A stretch of DNA of 35,734 nt from CAIYWZ01 sp964497925 (GTDB lineage Bacteria > Pseudomonadota > Alphaproteobacteria > CAIYWZ01), in contig CAZCFE010000012.1 in assembly GCA_964497925.1 (NCBI GenBank), forward strand, positions 1 through 35,734, in the 5' to 3' direction. The notes under the pieces were generated by a model, which ran no database searches, was not told the DNA's origin, and saw nothing but the letters and a program-made list of their open reading frames with translations. This document shows, one piece after another, positions 16,387 through 23,442 of the stretch. Position 1 is the stretch's first letter, and each line of letters opens with the position of its first letter. A program made the position numbers and the translations under genes.

Positions 16387-16573
16387 AATAATTACGTGAT
16401 TTTTCGCCAGGCATAAACAGCTTGTAATAATCGCCCCCCATAGAAGTAATGTTAGAAGGATCATCATAATTGTCATCACTAAAATGTTCGCTGCTGTTTA
16501 AAAATTCATCAGCCCAATCATCGCTCCAATCTTCCCAGACTTCAGGATTTCCTTCATCAGTTCTTTTTCCCAT
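16385..16573 (-). CDS. Small acidic tryptophan-rich protein, divergent from rpoH
   Basis: The 62-residue product is strongly acidic with closely spaced tryptophans (EVWEDWSDDWADEF) and no signal peptide or membrane segment. I do not recognise it. A strong AAGGAG ribosome binding site ends 9 bases before the ATG, and no gene opposes it, which makes it a likely real gene despite its size. It shares a 145-bp divergent intergenic region with rpoH, containing a long inverted repeat. A role linked to heat shock is possible only by position. Confidence 0.6.
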   Translation of the reverse strand: MGKRTDEGNPEVWEDWSDDWADEFLNSSEHFSDDNYDDPSNITSMGGDYYKLFMPGEKSRNY

Positions 16574-16610
16574 GATCCACTACTCCTTATTAAGTGCGTT
16601 ACAATCTTAC

Positions 16611-16667
16611 TTATCAAAAGGTTTTTTTTACCTTCTTTTATTAAAATTAAAAGAAAAAGGTTGATAA
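16611..16667. repeat. Long imperfect inverted repeat between the acidic gene and rpoH
   Basis: TTATCAA (16611-16617) pairs with TTGATAA (16661-16667), and ACCTT-CTTTTA (16630-16640) pairs with TAAAAG-AAA-AGGT-type sequence (16648-16660) around TTAAAAT. It sits between two divergent genes and could be an operator or a leader structure for rpoH. I could not choose a convincing rpoH promoter. Confidence 0.5.
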
Positions 16668-16718
16668 AAGGTTTACAGTAATACAGAATTAAATTAAAAA
16701 TTTAAGGAGTTTTAAAAT

Positions 16719-17603
16719 ATGTCTTTAAACCAATCCCAAAACCCAGCTCCAGACTCATCATTTTCCAATCCTTTGCCTTTTAATGACTTTTCTTTTTTAA
16801 GTTCGTGTGAGGAAGAATTTGAATTGGTAAAAAAATGGAAAGAGAAAGGCGATAGAAGAGCTGTAAACCGTCTTATTAACAGTCATAAACGCTTGGTTGA
16901 GAAAATTGCATATGGATACAGTGGGTATGGTTTGTGTATGGAAGAGCTAATTGCAGAAGGGTATGTTGGAATGATGCAGGCAGTTGAAAAGTTTGATACG
17001 CAAAAAGGTTTTAGGCTGTCTACATATGCTTCCTGGTGGATTAAGGCCGCTATTCAAGAATATGTTTTTAATTCTTGGTCTTTGGTTAAATTTTCAACAA
17101 CAAAAACAACTAAAAAACTTTTTTTTGGCCTAAGAAAATATAAAAACTCTCAAGGGTATGATGATTATTTAACGCATGATCAGGCCAAAGATATAGCAAC
17201 TCACTTAGATGTTCCACTTAAAGATGTTTATGAGATGAACCAACGTTTAAAAGGTGGGGATCATTCGCTTAATGCTCCTATGGGAAGCGAAGAAGATGCA
17301 AACCAATGGCAAGATTGGATTCCCGATGATAAACAAAATTTGGAAGAAAAATTGGCGCAAAGCGATGAAGAACATAAAATTCAAAAAAAAGTTCATTCCG
17401 CTCTTGAAATTCTCGATCCAAGAGAGCAGCATATTTTAATTCAAAGACGTTTTAAAGAGCCGCCAACGACTCTTGATATTTTATCAGAAGAGCTAAAAAT
17501 CTCCAAAGAACGCGTTCGGCAAATTGAAAACAAAGCATATGATAAAATCCATGATGAGCTAAAAAAGACCGTGAATCCCAAACAGTTTTTCAAGACAGAG
17601 TGA
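16719..17603 (+). CDS. rpoH: RNA polymerase heat-shock sigma factor RpoH (sigma-32)
   Basis: RpoH directs polymerase to heat-shock genes. The 294-residue product has sigma region 2 (about 50-122, including DTQKGFRLSTYASWWIKAAIQEYV), the RpoH-specific box TKKLFFGLRKYK (about 131-142) that distinguishes it from RpoD, and region 4 with a helix-turn-helix at about 245-285 (LKISKERVRQIENKAYDKI). AAGGAG ends 12 bases before the ATG. The upstream region is shared with a divergent small acidic gene. In relatives, RpoH activity is controlled mostly after translation by DnaK/J and FtsH; nothing in the sequence shows otherwise. Confidence 0.95.
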   Translation: MSLNQSQNPAPDSSFSNPLPFNDFSFLSSCEEEFELVKKWKEKGDRRAVNRLINSHKRLVEKIAYGYSGYGLCMEELIAEGYVGMMQAVEKFDTQKGFRLSTYASWWIKAAIQEYVFNSWSLVKFSTTKTTKKLFFGLRKYKNSQGYDDYLTHDQAKDIATHLDVPLKDVYEMNQRLKGGDHSLNAPMGSEEDANQWQDWIPDDKQNLEEKLAQSDEEHKIQKKVHSALEILDPREQHILIQRRFKEPPTTLDILSEELKISKERVRQIENKAYDKIHDELKKTVNPKQFFKTE

Positions 17604-17630
17604 GTATTAATCAAATAAAAATATCCAATA

Positions 17631-17656
17631 TTTGACAAAATAACATTTGACAAAAT
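17631..17656 (+). repeat. Direct repeat of TTTGACAAAAT
   Basis: Two copies of the 11-mer TTTGACAAAAT start at 17631 and 17646, 15 bases apart. The second contains the -35 box of the promoter at 17647-17674. Repeat and phase suggest either duplicate promoters or an activator/repressor site. Confidence 0.6.
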
Positions 17657-17674
17657 TTTATATACATCTATAAT
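17647..17674 (+). promoter_or_regulatory. Strong promoter of the 756-residue secreted protein gene
   Basis: TTGACA (17647-17652) and TATAAT (17669-17674), both perfect consensus, are 16 bases apart. The predicted start near 17681 leaves a leader of about 90 nt with a small TGATTT-CGTTC-AAATCA hairpin near 17709. It is one of the best promoters in the window, suggesting high expression of the downstream gene. Confidence 0.7.
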
Positions 17675-17770
17675 AGATTATAGAAATATAAAAATTGATA
17701 GAGACTTGATTTCGTTCAAATCAGTTCTTATATATATAATGAAAATGATGTTAATAAAGAGGATATTATA

Positions 17771-20041
17771 ATGAAATTAAAACAAATTTACTTGTTAAGT
17801 GCTTTGGCGTGTTTTTGTGATGTAAAAATATATGGTATGGAGCAATCAACGAATCTTTTTGAAAACAATCATTGGAGAAGTGTTTATCAGGGGATTGTTT
17901 TGGCTCATTCTAATATTGAAAATGCTATTCAAAAGAGTGAAAATGAATCAATTTTAAGATTGCATAATTTGATTAGTGTTTATATAGACACAATGAAACC
18001 TGAAATTGATAAGTGGAAAAAAAGTCAGGATACAAGATTTTTAGAAGCCTTGAGATCAATTACTGGTTGTGCGCAAATTTTAAAAAAATTAAGTCCTTAT
18101 ATGGATCGAGTTTTTCATTCTTATATAGAATCTAATAGATTTCAAGAGGCGTATGTAATTGAGCCTTGTTTTCAAGTATTCAGAGGCCATGCGCATGGGC
18201 TTTTCAAAAGAGATAATTTTTCTGATGCAATTCCTCTTTTATCAGTGTTGTTAAAAATGTATCCAGATGATGATTTAGCTGCATCAATTCTAAAAGCCCA
18301 AGATCGATTTTATTTGATGACGGCATATATGAAAACAGGTCAGTATAAGAGCGCAGAAGAACTATCCGATGATGTTCGTGCATTTATAGCTTTCCAGTCT
18401 GACACAAGGTTAAATCATTTACAGCTTTCAATCTGCGCAACCAGTGCATTTGTAAATGAAAATCATGATAAAGCGATGGATATTATAAATGACAAAATTG
18501 AAATCGAAAAACTTCCTGATGAAGATTATTTGATTATGAGTATATTATATAAAAATATAACTACATTTGAAAATAAAGATTGGAAAGAGAAGATAGATGC
18601 TTTTGATATGGCAACGATGACAAGGCTTTTAAATGACACTTTGTGGTTACGTGAAATTATTTCCCAAGCTCATATTGATCAAACAACAGAATCTCTTTTG
18701 CCAGAACCTTCGAATCCAACTGAAAAACTAATCCAAGATACGCTTTTGTTGGAAGATCAAATCAGAGAAGATTTTGAAGAGCAAGATTATGAAAAGGTCA
18801 CGGTTTCATTGGCGCAGAGGAAAAAAAATCTTGAACTTCTTGAAAAATCTATAGATTTGCCAGAAATGGTTTCATTAAAAGAGCACATCAATTCTTCTAT
18901 ATTTGAGATTAGATCCAATGATGATCAGATGCAGCATTATGATTTTTTTATTAAATTTTATTCACATAAATATCAAGAAGCAGCTTTAATGAAAGATGCC
19001 GTTCTAAGGTCTTTTGTTGAAAATCGTGAAGATATTGATCCAAAAACATTACACTATTTAGTCATATCAATTTTCATCTCTCAAGGGTCAAGAAAAGCAT
19101 TCGAATTTTTACCCAACCTTGAGCAACGTGCGTCAATGGATGTTGAAACTTGGGTTTTATCTTTATTTTTAAGAGCAAAAATGAAACATGGAGTTGATGA
19201 ATATATTGATATGGTTATACCAAATATGAAAGAGGCGTCTTTAACCCAAAAAGAGTTGTCGGAAATTCAAGAATGGGTAAACGATGCGGCTGATCTTTTG
19301 CCAGGAGATAATGGTATTTTATTTCGCGATATTTTAAATTGGATTGATCCAGTAAAATATGATGAGAGAGTTTCGGCAAAACAGATTTTGGAAAGAGAGT
19401 TGCAGAGAAATTTAAATGATAATGCAAATCAAGGAAAACAGAAGAAATCTAAAAAGAGACAGCCTAAAAAGTCAGTTAATAACTCCTCCATGAGTATGGT
19501 TCAAGAACAAGAAGAAAAAAAGTTAAAAATTCAAGAAGAACAACGCATTGCAAGAGAAGCTGCGCAAACACGAAAAGAAAAAATTCAAGAAGAACGGTTA
19601 AAGAGAGAAGCTCTTGAAAAAGAAGAAAAACGGATCGCTAAGTCAGCTCTTAAAAAACAAAAGAAAGAAAAAGCAGTGATGGAAAAACGAGAAAAAATGA
19701 CTCAAAATCTTGATGCTTTTAATCAGATAAAAGTCAGAGACCCTTCGCCAGAAAGGACATACTACTGGAGATCTTTAAGAGAAGAATTGAATTTTCTGTC
19801 TTGGTCGACTTTAACTGGGGCTCAGGAGTTAATTTTTCAAAAAGAAAAACATTTTTCATTAAAAATTGAAAAATCTGTAGGAATTAAGGAAATCAACGGA
19901 ATGTTTTATGCTGTTTATGCATACAATCCTTTCTCTATTTTATACGCCCGCGACAAGGCCATTCCCAAAGGAACCCTTGGAATTGCAACTAAACCATCAA
20001 AAGAAGGGGATCAATTGGTATTTACAGTTATTGTTGAGTAG
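17771..20041 (+). CDS. Large secreted protein with helical repeats and basic coiled coil
   Basis: I do not recognise this protein. The 756-residue product begins with a signal peptide (MKLKQIYLLSALACF...). Residues 25 to about 540 are helical with TPR-like character (for example FSDAIPLLSVLLKMYPDD and MKTGQYKSAEELSDD). A basic linker (KQKKSKKRQPKK, near 555) leads into a highly charged coiled coil (about 577-645, rich in EEKKLKIQEE and KEEKRIAK patterns). A compact C-terminal region of about 105 residues follows. Length, export signal and architecture suggest an envelope or host-directed protein. AGAGGA precedes the ATG, and a terminator at 20149-20175 ends the transcript. Confidence 0.8.
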   Translation: MKLKQIYLLSALACFCDVKIYGMEQSTNLFENNHWRSVYQGIVLAHSNIENAIQKSENESILRLHNLISVYIDTMKPEIDKWKKSQDTRFLEALRSITGCAQILKKLSPYMDRVFHSYIESNRFQEAYVIEPCFQVFRGHAHGLFKRDNFSDAIPLLSVLLKMYPDDDLAASILKAQDRFYLMTAYMKTGQYKSAEELSDDVRAFIAFQSDTRLNHLQLSICATSAFVNENHDKAMDIINDKIEIEKLPDEDYLIMSILYKNITTFENKDWKEKIDAFDMATMTRLLNDTLWLREIISQAHIDQTTESLLPEPSNPTEKLIQDTLLLEDQIREDFEEQDYEKVTVSLAQRKKNLELLEKSIDLPEMVSLKEHINSSIFEIRSNDDQMQHYDFFIKFYSHKYQEAALMKDAVLRSFVENREDIDPKTLHYLVISIFISQGSRKAFEFLPNLEQRASMDVETWVLSLFLRAKMKHGVDEYIDMVIPNMKEASLTQKELSEIQEWVNDAADLLPGDNGILFRDILNWIDPVKYDERVSAKQILERELQRNLNDNANQGKQKKSKKRQPKKSVNNSSMSMVQEQEEKKLKIQEEQRIAREAAQTRKEKIQEERLKREALEKEEKRIAKSALKKQKKEKAVMEKREKMTQNLDAFNQIKVRDPSPERTYYWRSLREELNFLSWSTLTGAQELIFQKEKHFSLKIEKSVGIKEINGMFYAVYAYNPFSILYARDKAIPKGTLGIATKPSKEGDQLVFTVIVE

Positions 20042-20148
20042 GGGGGTAATAATTAATTAATATTGAATATATATATCTCTTTTGCCGTGACCATGTGATA
20101 TGTGATATGTTATATCTTTATGAAGGTAGATATAGATTTTAAATTAGC

Positions 20149-20175
20149 AAAGGCCCTTTTTAAAAAAGGGCCTTT
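20149..20175. terminator. Terminator between two convergent genes
   Basis: AAAGGCCCTTT (20149-20159) pairs perfectly with AAAGGGCCTTT (20165-20175) around an A/T loop. It lies between the 3' ends of the genes at 17771-20041 (plus) and 20223-23171 (minus) and may serve both, although the flanking T runs are short on each strand. Confidence 0.75.
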
Positions 20176-20222
20176 ATTTGACTGTGAAAATGATGTATTG
20201 CTTATCATCTCGGTTTTATAGT

Positions 20223-23171
20223 TTAGTTTCCAGATGGAACAATTAAGCTATAGAGATATACTGCTCTCTCATATGCAGATGTATGATCTGGTATGGAAGC
20301 TTCTCCGATTGTCATTGAAACTTCTTCTATTGTGCTTGGCGTAAAGCCAACAGATCTCATTGCAGAAATGAACGATGATTTTTCAAATACTCCGCTGCCA
20401 CTGATAAGGAAAGATGCAGGGATTTCTTCTTCAAGATCCAAAATTTCATCTAGCGTTGCAACGCGTTGATCTTTTGAATATTCTGCACCTTGGCTAAATA
20501 CGAATGTGTTTTTAATTTGACGAAGTCTGTAGAGCTCATCTTTGAAATAAGATAACATTGATGGGATATCAGATCCTGTGAGGCCTTCTCCATCGAGTGC
20601 GCCAATAGAATTAAGTGCGATAAATGTTGCGCGCTCAAGAAGACTTGCAACCATTCCAGCAACATCCCCTGAATTGGGAGCCTTGATGTCACTCGCTTTG
20701 AAGCCAGAATCAAGCAAGTACTTGATGACAAGTCCTTTTTGTGCATTTGAAAGATTGCTCATTAAAATGCTGTAAGGCATTTCTCCGGTAGAAGTTGGAA
20801 GGCCCATGAGTGCTTGATGCATACTCAAAACATCATTTATATAATCTACGCGATGATCTTTATTAGATGAATCAAATGAGAACAACTCTTTTGAAGAGTA
20901 AAGCATCTTGAAATCTTTATCAATAGAGATTGTGCTATGAGTTGGATCTTCTTCAAAAGCATTAATGCTGCGAAGAACAAAGAATTTTGCAAGAGTTTGA
21001 ATATAAGATTCATCGCTTTGATCAACTCCTTTTTCAGGAAGAGCTTCACCTGATTCAAATGGTAGTACATCTCCATCAGTCAGGCCTATTGACAGTAGAC
21101 TTTTTACAACATCATCAGCGTTAATATTCAGATCCTCACTTGGTAGTGCATCCTTAAGATTTTGTTTGTCAAGTTTTAAATCTTGAAGAACTGGGATGAT
21201 TTGATCAGAAGGCGTTGCTGGGGATAAGCGCATCAAAGCAACTGCTTCATTGTATAAAGCAGTGTGGTCTGGGTTGAAAACTATCCCAGGTTCTCCATCG
21301 AAGTCGAATACTCCGAGCACAAAAAAAGAAGTGACAGGATCGGATGGATTATTCATTGCAGCAGCAATAGCATTGCTTGTATCAGTCATATTTAAGGCGC
21401 GAGCTAATATTTCTTCTGCTGCGAGCATGATTGGGTGAGATTGTCTGAAGGTCGCGTATTGTGCGTTTATAGAAGCCATATCACCAACAGGAGGATTCAT
21501 GAGTGACTCAAGCCATTCAACCATATGTGAATCTTGCATCATTCCAGTTTTCCAATGAGCCCACATAGGCTTATCTTGCCATAAGGCATCTGAGACAAAA
21601 GAATCAAGAGGATGAGTTTCATCAATGATTGGAGCAGTTGCTACATCTCCGTTGCCAAGCGAAATTTTTACTTTAGCCTTCTGTTCCATTGTAAGATAGG
21701 AAAGATTTTGCTCAATCCACATGTTCTGCCAGGAGGATAATTCAGCAAGCTCTGACATGTATATATCGTATTTGTTTTTCATAGCATCAAAAAAACTTTG
21801 TGCGTCTGTATATTTATGAGAGGCTTCGATCCATCCTTTTTCTTGAGATAGTTCAACGATTCTTTTATTCGGGACAGATCCGGCTGATGGCATTTCAAGA
21901 TACTTTAACACAACAGCTTTTTTTTCAGATCCAGAAACAGAATCATCTAGGTGATCGAATAAATATTGTGGGATGATATTTTGAATGTTCCCAAATCTAT
22001 CAAAATTTCTTAATGCTCCAACCAGTTCATTAACGATGGTTTGATTTTCAGGAGCAAAAATTGGTTCTACAATACCTTTTTCAATTGCAAATGTATAAAC
22101 AGAAGATCGATCCATATTTGCTGTGAAAAATTCACTCATCATTCGTCTTCCTATCGCATCAGCATTTCCCCATGATGCTTTAAAGCTTTCTGGAAGGAAA
22201 TAGGGCGCCTGAATTGGATTTGAGATTTCACGTACTTTTACATCATTTATAATGCTTGCAACATTGTTGTGATCGACAGGTTGAATTTGTGTTGAACCAA
22301 GAATATAATCAATAAGTTTCAAGTCTGATACTGCATCAATCATGACTTTTTCTTCTTCAGATTTCGACTCATTTGCCGTTGCAACCATCATTTCTGCGGC
22401 TCTAATATTGGCGACTGTTTTTTGGGCGTCATCAACTTTTTTGATTAATTCTTGTCTCATATTCCATGACATTGAGTCAAAACTTACAGCTGAAGCTGAC
22501 ACAATAGGGGCTAGTTTTGCAGCTTCTGTTTGGTTTTTCTTTTGTTTGTAAAAATCAACGGCTGATCTTACATCTTCAAGGGAGCTCAGACCTGTTATGA
22601 TTCCATCTGCTTGTGCTTTTTCAAATGCTGCTTTTTTAGCACCAGAGCCAAATTCTTTGGCCGCAAGCAACTGTTCATCAACCGATGCATTTCCTTTTAA
22701 AATAACAGGCTTTTTCATTTCTTTTGCAGAGAATCTGAACGCGGAGAAAGCTTCGCTTTTTTGAGCGGGGCTCTCTAATTTTGAAAAGAGTTCTGTTCCA
22801 ACGAATTCAGAAAGTCCAATATTTGCAGGGCGCTTTGAAATTCTTAGCAATTTGTTTTGACGCATTGTCCTATCTGATTCTGGAATTCCATCAAGAATCC
22901 AATCTAAGTTTTGGCCAAAAACTTTAATCTCATTTTCATCCAATGCTGCAATTATTCTTGCAAGTGCTAGTCTGCCCTGTGCAAGGCGAAGTAATTTATC
23001 ATAATCTGCAAAATCTTGTCCATGGGTGGCGGCAAATGCAGAGTGATCTGACTCAGACCAAGAATTAATTAAACTTTCAGTAATACTTCCTGAGCCAGAA
23101 GCAAACGCTCCAGATTCTGTGAATAGGTGAGCAGCAACTACGGACATTAGTAAATAATTAATTTTTCTCAT
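20223..23171 (-). CDS. Very large secreted protein of unknown function
   Basis: I do not recognise this 982-residue protein. It has a signal peptide (MRKINYLLMSVVAAHLF...GAFA, cleavage near 24) and then a long, mostly helical, serine/aspartate-rich body with a single domain-like texture, no cysteine pattern, no membrane anchor and no clear internal repeat. AAGGAA precedes the ATG. A good minus-strand promoter lies at 23338-23366, and a terminator is at the 3' end, so it appears to be a single-gene unit. It could be an exported effector or surface-associated protein; nothing identifies a partner. Confidence 0.8.
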   Translation of the reverse strand: MRKINYLLMSVVAAHLFTESGAFASGSGSITESLINSWSESDHSAFAATHGQDFADYDKLLRLAQGRLALARIIAALDENEIKVFGQNLDWILDGIPESDRTMRQNKLLRISKRPANIGLSEFVGTELFSKLESPAQKSEAFSAFRFSAKEMKKPVILKGNASVDEQLLAAKEFGSGAKKAAFEKAQADGIITGLSSLEDVRSAVDFYKQKKNQTEAAKLAPIVSASAVSFDSMSWNMRQELIKKVDDAQKTVANIRAAEMMVATANESKSEEEKVMIDAVSDLKLIDYILGSTQIQPVDHNNVASIINDVKVREISNPIQAPYFLPESFKASWGNADAIGRRMMSEFFTANMDRSSVYTFAIEKGIVEPIFAPENQTIVNELVGALRNFDRFGNIQNIIPQYLFDHLDDSVSGSEKKAVVLKYLEMPSAGSVPNKRIVELSQEKGWIEASHKYTDAQSFFDAMKNKYDIYMSELAELSSWQNMWIEQNLSYLTMEQKAKVKISLGNGDVATAPIIDETHPLDSFVSDALWQDKPMWAHWKTGMMQDSHMVEWLESLMNPPVGDMASINAQYATFRQSHPIMLAAEEILARALNMTDTSNAIAAAMNNPSDPVTSFFVLGVFDFDGEPGIVFNPDHTALYNEAVALMRLSPATPSDQIIPVLQDLKLDKQNLKDALPSEDLNINADDVVKSLLSIGLTDGDVLPFESGEALPEKGVDQSDESYIQTLAKFFVLRSINAFEEDPTHSTISIDKDFKMLYSSKELFSFDSSNKDHRVDYINDVLSMHQALMGLPTSTGEMPYSILMSNLSNAQKGLVIKYLLDSGFKASDIKAPNSGDVAGMVASLLERATFIALNSIGALDGEGLTGSDIPSMLSYFKDELYRLRQIKNTFVFSQGAEYSKDQRVATLDEILDLEEEIPASFLISGSGVFEKSSFISAMRSVGFTPSTIEEVSMTIGEASIPDHTSAYERAVYLYSLIVPSGN

Positions 23172-23337
23172 GATATTAAGTTCCTTCTTTGTTAGCGTTG
23201 ATGAAATTTTTATGAAATGTTTTTATTGCTTTTTGATAAAATAATCTATGTCATAAAACCTTAAAAAAAGAATTAATGAATGTATTTAAATTGAATCAAA
23301 TTAAATTTAATCTCATTTCTTTTTTAACTATATGAAT

Positions 23338-23366
23338 AGTATATTATATGAGAAATAGATTGTCAA
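23338..23366 (-). promoter_or_regulatory. Promoter of the 982-residue secreted protein gene
   Basis: On the minus strand TTGACA (23361-23366) and TATACT (23338-23343) are 17 bases apart. The predicted start near 23331 gives a leader of about 160 nt, which is AT-rich and shows no other clear element. The 23172-23442 interval holds no gene. Confidence 0.6.
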
Positions 23367-23442
23367 TTATTATTTTTAAAAATGTCAAATTTATTTATTT
23401 TCCTCTAAACATTGGAATCAGGCCTTTAATAGTGATTAGGGG

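Noticed and set aside
20090..20113. Short GTGATAT-type 7-bp repeats after the 756-residue gene
   Set aside because: Only two to three imperfect units in AT-rich sequence; not distinguishable from chance.
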